Source: an uncultured Lachnospiraceae bacterium
GTDB taxonomy: Bacteria > Bacillota > Clostridia > Lachnospirales > Lachnospiraceae
Direction: 5' to 3'
Assembly: GCA_947626435.1 (NCBI GenBank)
Contig: CANQSB010000028.1
Coordinates: 1 to 39,740 of the forward strand
Length of the DNA: 39,740 nucleotides
The first letter of the stretch is position 1, and each line of letters starts with the position of its first letter. The position numbers were made by a program, and so were the translations under genes. Positions 7,536-15,183 of this stretch are shown in pieces. Under the pieces are notes generated by a model. It worked only from the letters and a program-made list of their open reading frames with translations, was not told where the DNA came from and searched no databases.

Positions 7536-9231
7536 TGTTGAGCTCAGGGTGACGAGCCTTCAGTTCAACCTTGCGTGAATACATGGACTTGTCAGCGCGC
7601 TTCATCGTATCCCTAAGCGTATAATCAAGCTTGGCGTCAAAGCGCGCATAGCCCGCTGATATTTCCATATGTATATCGCGTTTGGGCACGATAATCCCCT
7701 CAATGCGTTTTTCGGCTATAGTACGCAGTTCCAGAAAACTCTCGTCTTCAAGGTTGTTTGCAATCACACAGAATTCGTCACCCCCAATGCGGTACACGTT
7801 GCCGCACTGCGAATAGACGTCCGATATGACTTCGCTTGCCGCAATAATGTAATAATCGCCCATATCATGTCCAAGCACGTCATTGAAATATTTGAGATTG
7901 TTTAGGTCAAGCACGATGATTCCTTTTCTTTCCCATTGCCTTTGCGTCCCCCTCATAACGTCCATCTCAAAAGTCGAGCGGTTGCGCAGCTTTGTCATAG
8001 GGTCGATAGCCGCTTCTTCCTTAATATGTTCAGCCTCAAAGCCCATCTGCACGATTGAAATAAAGTCAAGGAAAAGCGTTATGGAAATGGTAGCTATATA
8101 AATAATGTCTCCCAAACGGCAAAACTTGGCGATATCGGGAGAATTAACCATGTAATAGCGCACAAGGTCGATAAGCGAGGTCGCTATGACGGTGAGCGTA
8201 CACATAATCTGCGCCACATACGCGTTGCGTTTTTTTGACGGCAGCGCTACGATTTCCGATTCACGCAGCTTCTCGCGCAGTGATGAAATGCTTATGTATG
8301 CCGCATATGCGCCGCCGCTAAGCATGATAAAGTGCGTCGCGAAAACGGTGCTCGCAAAGTCGATACCAAATTTAAACTGCAAAATGCCAGTTACCCAGAA
8401 ATCAGCTATTGATAACAGCGTCAGGAGCTTCAAAAATCTGCTCTGCCCATGGTGAAAGGTCACATTTATAAACTGTAGAAAAGAAACTGTGGCAAGCTTC
8501 AGGCAAAGGTATGAAAGCTGGCTGAAAAAAAGCAGGTGCGTAAAGAAAAGCGAATAAACATTTGTTTCTATAGAGCTCCATATGCCCCTAAAAAGCGCAA
8601 AAAGCGCGAGCCATTTAAGCCCAAGCACAAACTGTTGGTTTTTGCGGTACAATATGCAGAATGAACCAAGCCCTATGCCTATTACGATAGTGAAAAAGCT
8701 TATCATTATGTGGACAGCTTCGAGTTTGATATAGTGAGCCGCGATTCCATGCTGTGAACCGTAATAAAACGCAGGTATGGCGACGCGCCCATCCGAATAA
8801 CATTCATATACCTGTATTGTAAGCTTTTTTCCGTTATATTCATCATACAGGGGGATAAAATTCCATTTGTTGCCGGGAGTGGAGCTTAAAGCGCCCTCGC
8901 TTGGGATAAAGCTGTAAATGAGCTCATCCTCGATATATACGCGTATCTGCTGCTGAAATGAAAAAAATCCAATATAATCGCCGTCCTGCGCCTCCGCGAT
9001 AATACGGCTGATTGACGCCGAACTCCCGCCGTCAGTATAAAGAAAATCAGGGAGCGAGTTGTAAAATAAGGCGGATGAAGGCGTGGAAATGCTCCATTCG
9101 TGATTGTAAGGCTCGCAGTCATTTATGCGCTGCGCCGTAGAAGCGCTGGCATCAGGCAGATATCTCAGGCTTATAAAAGCAAATAAAATTACAGCCAGAA
9201 TCTGAAGATAAATGATTCTAGGTTTGTTCAT
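7528..9231 (-). CDS. Membrane-bound GGDEF-domain protein (probable diguanylate cyclase)
   Basis: Probably makes cyclic di-GMP in response to an extracytoplasmic signal. The order is a signal/anchor helix (about 1-30), an extracytoplasmic sensor region (about 31-170), about seven membrane helices (about 172-400, resembling 7TM-DISM receptors) and a cytoplasmic GGDEF domain (about 405-560). The active-site loop is intact (RIGGDEF, with GGDEF at 483-487), as are DPMTKLRNR and the LDLNNLKYFND metal-binding strand. The RxxD product-inhibition site expected five residues before GGDEF is absent (SQCG there), so classic I-site feedback seems missing. Convergent with the preceding oxidoreductase. A plausible minus-strand promoter lies at 9342-9370. 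Confidence 0.9.
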   Translation of the reverse strand: MNKPRIIYLQILAVILFAFISLRYLPDASASTAQRINDCEPYNHEWSISTPSSALFYNSLPDFLYTDGGSSASISRIIAEAQDGDYIGFFSFQQQIRVYIEDELIYSFIPSEGALSSTPGNKWNFIPLYDEYNGKKLTIQVYECYSDGRVAIPAFYYGSQHGIAAHYIKLEAVHIMISFFTIVIGIGLGSFCILYRKNQQFVLGLKWLALFALFRGIWSSIETNVYSLFFTHLLFFSQLSYLCLKLATVSFLQFINVTFHHGQSRFLKLLTLLSIADFWVTGILQFKFGIDFASTVFATHFIMLSGGAYAAYISISSLREKLRESEIVALPSKKRNAYVAQIMCTLTVIATSLIDLVRYYMVNSPDIAKFCRLGDIIYIATISITLFLDFISIVQMGFEAEHIKEEAAIDPMTKLRNRSTFEMDVMRGTQRQWERKGIIVLDLNNLKYFNDVLGHDMGDYYIIAASEVISDVYSQCGNVYRIGGDEFCVIANNLEDESFLELRTIAEKRIEGIIVPKRDIHMEISAGYARFDAKLDYTLRDTMKRADKSMYSRKVELKARHPELNIR

Positions 9232-9341
9232 GATACAGTTTCCCCTTATTTTTAAGTGCGGCGTATTTTTCCCTTCTTTCTATAAAGGGTTAATCAGCCG
9301 CCTTATATTTTTCCCAATTACGCCGTATGTCTATTTTATTA

Positions 9342-9370
9342 ATTATAGTATAAATCCGAATATTTAACAA
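9342..9370 (-). promoter_or_regulatory. Promoter of the GGDEF gene
   Basis: On the minus strand a -35 TTGTTA (9370-9365) and a perfect -10 TATAAT (9347-9342) are separated by 17 bases, about 110 bases before the start codon. Confidence 0.6.
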
Positions 9371-9463
9371 CAATAAAAGTGTTTAGGTATAGATGTTTGG
9401 AAAAATTTGTTTTATAATTATGAAAAGTCAAAGGAAAGATTTACTCTAAAGAGGTGGTTTTAT

Positions 9464-10204
9464 TTGGAAAAGAATCCTGAGAAAAGAAAAAAAGCGCTGA
9501 TAACGGGTGCGTCCAGAGGCATAGGACGGGCAATCGCGTATGAGCTTGCGGCATCGGGGTATGACCTGTATTTGACCTGCCATAAAAATATGTCTATGTT
9601 GGAGGAGCTTGCGAAGGAGCTTTCACAAGCGTATGGGGTTTTGTGCCGCTGCTTTGCCTTTCCAATATATATAGAAGAAAAAGTGCTTGAAATGTTCACG
9701 CAGATACAACATCTTGACGTGCTTGTAAATAATGCGGGCATTTCATATATAGGACTTATGACAGACATGTCATATTCTGAATGGAATGAGATAATAAACA
9801 CAAACCTTAACGCCTGCTTTTTGACCTGTAAAGAAGCTGCCAAAAGAATGATATGGCAAAAAAGTGGTAAAATAATAAATATATCTTCAGTATGGGGAAA
9901 TGTCGGCGCGTCAATGGAGGTTGCATATTCAGCGTCCAAGGGTGGTCTGAATGCCATGACGCGCGCGCTTGCAAAGGAGCTTGGTCCAAGCAATATACAG
10001 GTGAACGCCATAGCATGCGGACTAATTGATACGGATATGAACAAATGCTTTAGTGAGGAAGAAATGAACGCCATTATAGCGGAGATACCTGCAGACCGCA
10101 TTGGCGGGGCTGATGAGGTGGCAAAGCTTGTGCGTATGCTCTGCGATGGAAACGATTACCTGACGGGACAGGTCATAACGCTTGATGGTGGTTGGATAGC
10201 GTGA
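9464..10204 (+). CDS. FabG-like short-chain dehydrogenase/reductase
   Basis: NAD(P)-dependent SDR, closest in pattern to 3-oxoacyl-ACP reductase. Counting from the chosen start: cofactor motif TGASRGIG (14-21), NNAG (89-92) and catalytic S142, Y155 and K159 (YSASK). The spacing and the 246-residue length match FabG exactly. The start is a TTG at 9464, placed 6 bases after GAGGTGG (9451-9457). The upstream TTG at 9407 lacks a ribosome binding site. A perfect -10 (TATAAT, 9413-9418) is just upstream but no good -35 is seen. It lies 22 bases before a thioredoxin reductase and outside any fatty-acid synthesis cluster, so the true substrate may not be an acyl-ACP. Confidence 0.88.
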   Translation: MEKNPEKRKKALITGASRGIGRAIAYELAASGYDLYLTCHKNMSMLEELAKELSQAYGVLCRCFAFPIYIEEKVLEMFTQIQHLDVLVNNAGISYIGLMTDMSYSEWNEIINTNLNACFLTCKEAAKRMIWQKSGKIINISSVWGNVGASMEVAYSASKGGLNAMTRALAKELGPSNIQVNAIACGLIDTDMNKCFSEEEMNAIIAEIPADRIGGADEVAKLVRMLCDGNDYLTGQVITLDGGWIA

Positions 10205-10226
10205 TAAGAAATGGAGGATTGCAATT

Positions 10227-11150
10227 ATGTATGATGTATTAATTTTGGGCGCAGGTCCGGCAGGGCTTGGAGCGGCTATTTACGGGATAAGGGCAGGACT
10301 GAGCCTTGCGGTGATTGACCAGAGTCCGGTAAGCGGAGGACAGGTGCTGAACACTTATGAGGTGGACAATTATCTGGGACTGCCGATGATAAGCGGCGCC
10401 GATATGTCCGATAAGTTCAGGGAGCATGCCGATAAGCTTGGCGTGGAGTTTATCACAGCTGAGATTACAGGCATAGGGCTTGGTGGGAAGCCTGAAAATA
10501 TAAAGACCGTAAAGACTGACAATGGCAGCTATGAGGCAAGGGCGTTGATACTTGCCACAGGTGCGGCGCATGTTAATCTTGGAGTGAAGGGCGAGAAGGA
10601 ACTTGCAGGCATGGGCGTTTCCTACTGCGCTACTTGTGACGGCGCATTTTTTAGGAAACGGACGGTCGCGGTTGCCGGCGGCGGCGATGTGGCGGTCGAG
10701 GACGCGATATTTCTTGCGGGGCTGTGTAAAAAGGTATATTTAATTCACAGAAGGGACAAGCTGCGCGCCGCGGATATTTTGCAAAAAAGGCTTATGTCGC
10801 TTGAAAATGTCGAGATAATATGGGACAGCGAAGTGAAGGAAATAAAAGGCAGCGATATGGTTGAAGGCGTGGAGCTTTTCAACAAAAAGAGCGGTGAAAG
10901 CGGCAGCCTTGCCGTAAACGGAGTGTTTATTGCGGTAGGAGTAAGACCACTTACGGAGCTTTTTGAGGGAATCATCGAGATGGACGAGGGCGGATATATC
11001 ATTGCGGGAGAGGACTGCCGCACTTCGATGGAGGGGATATATGCCGCAGGCGATATAAGAAAAAAGCCGATGCGCCAGATTATAACGGCAGTAGCCGACG
11101 GAGCGAATGCGGTAAATTCGCTGCAAAATTATTTGTATCTCAATAATTGA
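10227..11150 (+). CDS. trxB: Thioredoxin reductase
   Basis: Flavoprotein that passes reducing equivalents from NADPH to thioredoxin. The FAD motif GAGPAG starts at residue 8, the redox-active disulfide CATC is at 134-137, the NADPH motif GGGDVA at 151-156 and the 2'-phosphate-binding HRRDKLR at 174-180. The C-terminal FAD motif YAAGDI is intact. At 307 residues it is a standard low-molecular-weight TrxB. It has a good ribosome binding site (TGGAGG) and is probably co-transcribed with the SDR gene upstream. No thioredoxin gene is adjacent. Confidence 0.95.
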   Translation: MYDVLILGAGPAGLGAAIYGIRAGLSLAVIDQSPVSGGQVLNTYEVDNYLGLPMISGADMSDKFREHADKLGVEFITAEITGIGLGGKPENIKTVKTDNGSYEARALILATGAAHVNLGVKGEKELAGMGVSYCATCDGAFFRKRTVAVAGGGDVAVEDAIFLAGLCKKVYLIHRRDKLRAADILQKRLMSLENVEIIWDSEVKEIKGSDMVEGVELFNKKSGESGSLAVNGVFIAVGVRPLTELFEGIIEMDEGGYIIAGEDCRTSMEGIYAAGDIRKKPMRQIITAVADGANAVNSLQNYLYLNN

Positions 11151-11244
11151 TGAAATGAAAGTTTAAAAATTATTAATAAAATTAAAGATTAAAGCCGCAT
11201 AGACCTTGACATTTATGCCGAAATATGATAATTTAATTCAAGAG

Positions 11245-11261
11245 CGTAACAATTTCGTAAC
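11245..11261 (+). promoter_or_regulatory. WalR-like direct repeat upstream of the NlpC/P60 gene
   Basis: Two CGTAAC hexamers (11245-11250 and 11256-11261) are spaced by 5 bases, an 11-bp period. This is the architecture of the WalR/YycF box (TGTWAH-N5-TGTWAH), with C for T at the first position of each half. It lies about 80 bases before a cell-wall hydrolase, the classic WalR target class. A possible activated promoter with a poor -35 and -10 TATAAA (11289-11294) lies just downstream. Confidence 0.45.
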
Positions 11262-11339
11262 AATTAGACTTAAAAATGAAATATTTTATATAAAATTAGA
11301 CCTTATATAAAATTTTGCGTCACATTTGGAGGATTAACA

Positions 11340-12860
11340 ATGAACAAGTTCGGCATAAGGCTTGCGGCATGTGCTTTGGCAGGTACTGTGGCAGCCGGCG
11401 GATATCAGATGACGCTTGAGGCGAAGCTCAGCCGTACGTCTAACGTGCCCGCGGCGGGAGTTGCGGTAGTGCTTGATGATGGAAGCACGATAGAAGAGCT
11501 GCAGGCGGAGGTTATCGACAATATAGCTTATCTTGAGAGCGTATCGGGCATAAAGCCAAATACGGTGATTGCTTCCGAGCAGGTTGCCCTTGCTGAGAAT
11601 GGTTTTTCGGATATAGTTAATGAAAACGGCAAAGCTTCGTCCGGAAGCAAGCTTGATATGAATGCAGAGAGTGAGACAGATGAGAGCGAAAGCGTTGAAG
11701 CAAAAAGCACAAAAAGCGCTTCTGACAAGAAGAGCGGCAAGGCAGAGCAGACGCAGGAGGATGCGGACGCGGAGCCTCGGACGAGCGTAGGATTTTCGGC
11801 GCTTGATACATATGAAGCTTACAATACGGAGACAAAAGAGGAGGCTTCCGAGGAAGAAACCTCTGAAGAGGAGAAAGAGGAAAATAAAGAAAAAGAAGAC
11901 GAGCAGGATTTCTCAAACCTCGTAATCGCGCAGGTGAACAATTACGTAAATGTGAGAAGTATGCCGAGCGAGGAGGGCGAAATCGTCGGCAAGCTCTATG
12001 ACAAATCGGTAGGCGAGTTTATAGAGGAAGAAAACGGCTGGTACAAGATTACATCAGGAAAATGTACAGGCTATGTAAAAGGTGAATACTGTGTGACGGG
12101 CAAGGAGGCTGAAAAGCTCGCAAAGGAAGTAGGCACTACATATGCGGTAGTAAATACCACTACCCTAAAAGTTAGAAAAGACGCAGGGACAGACGCTTCA
12201 GTGCTTGGCTTGGTGCCGATGGGCGAGGAGCTTATAGTAGTCAGCGAGCTTGACGGTTGGGTGCAGATATCTATTGAAGAAGGCGACGGATATGTTTCAA
12301 GAGATTATGTAAAGCTCAGGACAGATTTCGTACACGCCGAGTCAAAAGAGGAAGAAGAAGCAAGGCTTGCCAAGGAAGCTAAAGCGCGTGAGGAAGCAAG
12401 GGCGGCAGCAGCGGCAGCTCAGGCGGCGAGAGCTGAGCTGCAGGCTCAGAAACGGGCGGACAACCAAGCGACTATAGAGGCGGCGCAGAATACGGTGGCG
12501 GCATCGTCAGGCAGCGAGAGCGGAAAGGCAGTCATTGATTACGCGTTGCAGTTTGTAGGCAATCCTTATGTATACGGCGGTTCAAGCCTTACAAACGGTA
12601 CAGACTGTTCAGGATTTGTAATGAGCGTGTATTCTAATTTTGGAGTCAGCCTGCCCCACTCGTCGACGGCGCTTAGAAGCCAGGGATATGATGTAGGGGG
12701 AGTTGCAAACGCGCAACCCGGCGATATCATATGCTACTCAGGTCATGTAGGCTTATATATAGGAAACGGTCAGATAGTACACGCCAGCACGAGCAAGACG
12801 GGCATCATAGTTTCAAACGTAAGCTATAGAAACGTGCTTTCGGTAAGAAGAATCTTCTAA
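11340..12860 (+). CDS. Secreted SH3b-NlpC/P60 cell-wall endopeptidase
   Basis: Probable peptidoglycan hydrolase cutting stem peptides outside the cell. A signal peptide (about 1-28) is followed by an acidic, low-complexity linker (about 105-190), two bacterial SH3 domains (about 195-250 and 265-327, with VNVRSMPS and LKVRKDAG), an Ala/Glu-rich helical linker (335-385, likely coiled coil) and a C-terminal NlpC/P60 domain. The catalytic triad is visible: C423 in TDCSGF, H469 in GHVGLY and H481 in IVHAS. The strong charge of the 105-190 segment suggests a flexible spacer across the wall. Single-gene unit with its own upstream region and its own terminator. Confidence 0.93.
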   Translation: MNKFGIRLAACALAGTVAAGGYQMTLEAKLSRTSNVPAAGVAVVLDDGSTIEELQAEVIDNIAYLESVSGIKPNTVIASEQVALAENGFSDIVNENGKASSGSKLDMNAESETDESESVEAKSTKSASDKKSGKAEQTQEDADAEPRTSVGFSALDTYEAYNTETKEEASEEETSEEEKEENKEKEDEQDFSNLVIAQVNNYVNVRSMPSEEGEIVGKLYDKSVGEFIEEENGWYKITSGKCTGYVKGEYCVTGKEAEKLAKEVGTTYAVVNTTTLKVRKDAGTDASVLGLVPMGEELIVVSELDGWVQISIEEGDGYVSRDYVKLRTDFVHAESKEEEEARLAKEAKAREEARAAAAAAQAARAELQAQKRADNQATIEAAQNTVAASSGSESGKAVIDYALQFVGNPYVYGGSSLTNGTDCSGFVMSVYSNFGVSLPHSSTALRSQGYDVGGVANAQPGDIICYSGHVGLYIGNGQIVHASTSKTGIIVSNVSYRNVLSVRRIF

Positions 12861-12877
12861 TAAAGGATATATTGTAG

Positions 12878-12906
12878 CGGACGGCAGGATATGCCGTCCG
12901 TTTTTT
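12878..12906 (+). terminator. Intrinsic terminator after the NlpC/P60 gene
   Basis: A perfect 9-bp stem CGGACGGCA / TGCCGTCCG (12878-12886/12892-12900) with loop GGATA is followed by six T residues. Confidence 0.93.
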
Positions 12907-13015
12907 ATGCATTATATTCGTTTTGCCTGTCTTGTAATATTTTTGTAAAAAATAGACAATTGACAGAACATGCGAGCAGTATGACACACATGTCATTTTT
13001 GGCGGATTTTGAAAG

Positions 13016-13113
13016 ATATCCACATAAAAATGAGTAAAAAAGCTTGAAAAATACACTTATACACCAAGTTATCCACAATATCCACATGTTTGAACACTTT
13101 TTCGTGTGGATTT
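13016..13113 (+). promoter_or_regulatory. DnaA-box cluster
   Basis: A perfect TTATCCACA (13069-13077) is followed immediately by ATATCCACA (13078-13086), and another ATATCCACA lies at 13016-13024 (one mismatch each). Weaker matches are TTATACACC (13057-13065) and, on the minus strand, AAATCCACA (13113-13105). Five matches in 98 bases, three of them good, are followed by a very AT-rich segment. Likely a DnaA-binding regulatory or titration site. Confidence 0.6.
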
Positions 13114-13248
13114 TGCCGCAGAAAAATATGTACAAACTTTGACATGAAGCGGATTTTTTTCAAAATTCCCTTGACAAATTAAATGTCGGAAAACAAAATA
13201 AAATGCAGGAAAATTATCAAAAAAATTAATAATAAGCGGCAAAAATTA

Positions 13249-13276
13249 TTGAAAAAATAGGTATATGTGATATAAT
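13249..13276 (+). promoter_or_regulatory. Promoter of hpf
   Basis: -35 TTGAAA (13249-13254), 16-base spacer, perfect -10 TATAAT (13271-13276) with an extended TGA just before it. Confidence 0.7.
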
Positions 13277-13311
13277 AAATATACAATTATTTACGAAGGG
13301 ACGTGAGTGTA

Positions 13312-13845
13312 ATGAAATTTATAATCAGTGGTAAAAATATTGAGATTACTCCAGGGTTAAAGTCTGCGGTTGAGGACAAGATTGGCAAGCTTGACAAATA
13401 TTTCACGCCTGAGACAGAGGTGCACGCGACATTGAGCGTCGAGAAGGAGAGGCAGAAGATAGAGGTGACTATCCCTGTAAAGGGCAATATCATACGTTCT
13501 GAGCAGGTAAGCAACGATATGTATGTGTCAATCGACCTCGCGGCGGAGGTTATAGAGAGACAGCTTAAGAAATATAAAAATAAATTCAGGGCAGAGCAGC
13601 AGGCGGGCGCGGCGAGTCTGCGCACTGATTTTATGGACAAGGATTATGGCGCTGACGACGACGAGGTTAAAATCGTGCGCACCAAGAAATTTGACATCAA
13701 GCCTATGTACCCCGAGGATGCCTGCGTGCAGATGGAGCTTTTAGGGCATGACTTCTATGTGTTCTGCAATGCGGAGACGGGCGATGTAAACGTGGTGTAC
13801 AAGAGAAAGGGCAATACTTACGGTCTGATAGAGCCTGAGAAGTAA
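13312..13845 (+). CDS. hpf: Long-form ribosome hibernation promoting factor
   Basis: Binds the 30S subunit and dimerises 70S ribosomes into inactive 100S particles in stationary phase or stress. The N-terminal RaiA/HPF fold (about 1-100, beginning MKFIISGKNIEITPGLK) and the C-terminal dimerisation domain (about 118-177, with VRTKKFDIKPMYPEDACVQM) are both present, so it is the long Firmicutes form (177 residues). A GTG at 13303 in frame is too close to the GAAGGGA ribosome binding site. The ATG at 13312 gives the family's usual N-terminus. Single-gene unit between its own promoter and terminator, downstream of a DnaA-box cluster. Confidence 0.95.
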   Translation: MKFIISGKNIEITPGLKSAVEDKIGKLDKYFTPETEVHATLSVEKERQKIEVTIPVKGNIIRSEQVSNDMYVSIDLAAEVIERQLKKYKNKFRAEQQAGAASLRTDFMDKDYGADDDEVKIVRTKKFDIKPMYPEDACVQMELLGHDFYVFCNAETGDVNVVYKRKGNTYGLIEPEK

Positions 13846-13892
13846 GGATTAAAATAATCAATAAGTAATCAATAAATTAAATATTTTTACAA

Positions 13893-13923
13893 AAAATTGC
13901 CGTATAAACGCGGCAATTTTTTT
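13893..13923 (+). terminator. Intrinsic terminator after hpf
   Basis: The stem AAAATTGCCG / CGGCAATTTT (13893-13902/13911-13920) has an 8-base loop and runs into TTT. Confidence 0.88.
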
Positions 13924-13945
13924 GTGCTCAAACCTAAAAAGCGAA

Positions 13946-15055
13946 ATGGCATCATATATTACAAGTAAAGCTATTGCGGATATATGGTGGTGTATGCGGG
14001 GCAGGATTATGTTTTTACTGATAGCGGGCGCGTTCGTGCTTGCGTCAGGGATATATTTTTACGAGGGGACGCTAAAGGAGGCAGCTACGGTAAACAGTAT
14101 GTCAACGGCAGACGGGGAGTATGTGGCGCAAAGTACGGACAGCTATATAAAATGGGTAGATTTTAACGCATCATATGAGGCGCTGAAAAAGGCGTGCCTG
14201 ATGGATATAGAAAGCTATGAAAGCGACGTGCATTTGGACTGGATTGTTCTGCTTGCGTATGCGGCTGTGCGCGGGGGCGGGGAGTTTGACGAAAACTCTG
14301 AGAAATACATTGATGGCATTGCAAAGCAGCTTTCGGAAAAAGAGATTACGAAAGAGGATTTGGCTCAGAAGTATGAATATTTTTCGTATTATTATGATGC
14401 GTACGGGGCAGTGCTTGGCGGCATGCTTGGCGAGTATGAAATTGAAGACGGAAACGGTAAAATGCAGAAAAAATATGGCTTAAAGGCTTTTTCGCCGATT
14501 GCAAAGGGATTTTCATATCAGGATTATGATGATTTTGGCGTGTCGCGCAGCTTTGGCTATAAAAGACAGCACCTTGGGCACGACATGATGGGGCTTATAG
14601 GCACGCCGATTATCGCGTGCGAGTCCGGATATGTGGAAGCGATTGGCTGGAACAGGTACGGAGGCTGGCGCATAGGCATACGCAGCTTTGACAAAAAACG
14701 CTATTATTACTATGCCCACCTGCGGCAGAACAGACCGTATGCGGAGGGGCTGAAGGAGGGCGATTTTGTCACGGCGGGAGACGTGATAGGCTATATGGGA
14801 CACACGGGCTACAGCGACAAGGAAAACGTCAACAATATAGACACTGTGCATCTTCACGTAGGGCTGCAGCTTATTTTTGACGAGTCGCAGAAGGAAGGCA
14901 ACAATGAGATATGGGTTGATTTTTACCAGCTTGCGCGTTTCCTTAGCGCAAACCGCAGCGATGTGGAGCGAAATGATAACACAAAGGAATGGCATAGACG
15001 CTACAGATTTGTCGATCCTGTCGTGGAGGAGGCAAAAAAATCTCAAAATACTTAA
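13946..15055 (+). CDS. Membrane-anchored M23-family metallopeptidase
   Basis: Probable LytM-type zinc endopeptidase acting on peptidoglycan. From the chosen start there is a short N-terminal segment, one membrane helix (about 20-38), a helical extracytoplasmic region with LDWIVLLAYAA (about 75-165) and a C-terminal M23 domain. The zinc and catalytic residues are present: H209 and D213 in HLGHD, H258 in YYAHL, and H302/H304 in HLHVG. The start is uncertain. The frame is open from 13922, inside the hpf terminator, and ATGs at 13946, 13994 and 14009 all have weak ribosome binding sites. The ATG at 13946 is the first one beyond the terminator. It has no obvious promoter and may depend on read-through from hpf. 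Confidence 0.8.
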   Translation: MASYITSKAIADIWWCMRGRIMFLLIAGAFVLASGIYFYEGTLKEAATVNSMSTADGEYVAQSTDSYIKWVDFNASYEALKKACLMDIESYESDVHLDWIVLLAYAAVRGGGEFDENSEKYIDGIAKQLSEKEITKEDLAQKYEYFSYYYDAYGAVLGGMLGEYEIEDGNGKMQKKYGLKAFSPIAKGFSYQDYDDFGVSRSFGYKRQHLGHDMMGLIGTPIIACESGYVEAIGWNRYGGWRIGIRSFDKKRYYYYAHLRQNRPYAEGLKEGDFVTAGDVIGYMGHTGYSDKENVNNIDTVHLHVGLQLIFDESQKEGNNEIWVDFYQLARFLSANRSDVERNDNTKEWHRRYRFVDPVVEEAKKSQNT

Positions 15056-15072
15056 TTATAATAATAAATAGA

Positions 15073-15090
15073 TTGCTTTTTTTTTAACAA
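15073..15090 (+). promoter_or_regulatory. Second, weaker Rex-like site over the -35 region
   Basis: TTGCTTT-TTTT-TTAACAA has a perfect right half TTAACAA and a left half that keeps TTG, again in 18 bp. It covers the -35 and spacer of the thl promoter. Confidence 0.4.
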
Positions 15091-15101
15091 TGTGATAAAA
15101 T
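15073..15101 (+). promoter_or_regulatory. Promoter of the butyrate operon
   Basis: -35 TTGCTT (15073-15078), 17-base spacer and -10 TAAAAT (15096-15101) with an extended TGA before it. The predicted start is near 15108, about 75 bases before thl. Confidence 0.65.
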
Positions 15102-15112
15102 AAGCGAAGTGA

Positions 15113-15130
15113 TTGTGATAAAAATAACAA
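15113..15130 (+). promoter_or_regulatory. Rex-like operator downstream of the thl promoter
   Basis: TTGTGAT-AAAA-ATAACAA is an 18-bp palindrome with the 7-4-7 spacing of Rex sites (TTGTGAA/TTGTTAA-N4-TTCACAA/TTAACAA). It differs only at the inner base of each half. It sits at about +5 to +22, where a repressor would block transcription. Rex control of thl/crt genes by NADH/NAD ratio is known in Clostridia. Confidence 0.6.
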
Positions 15131-15183
15131 TCAGGCAAATGTAAACCAATAAACAGCTTTATTAGCAAATGGAGGAATTGATA

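Larger units (their letters stand above)
12907..13311. other. AT-rich intergenic region with DnaA boxes and repeats
   Basis: No gene is visible in these 405 bases. It holds a gapped palindrome ATGACA-N4-TGTCAT (12981-12996), a cluster of DnaA-box-like 9-mers (13016-13113), an extremely AT-rich stretch (about 13145-13290) and, at its right end, the hpf promoter. Confidence 0.7.

Noticed and set aside
9460-10101. Long minus-strand open frame opposite the SDR gene
   Set aside because: It mirrors a gene with complete catalytic motifs on the + strand and has no family features or ribosome binding site.
11206-11234. TTGACA at 11206-11211 as the main NlpC/P60 promoter
   Set aside because: At a 15-17 base distance only poor -10 candidates (GATAAT at 15, TAATTT at 17) are found, so it was not annotated.
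13016-13290. DnaA boxes plus AT-rich DNA as the chromosomal origin
   Set aside because: No dnaA, dnaN, recF or gyrB nearby, genes on both sides run in the same direction, and the skew does not switch here in the sense expected for an origin.
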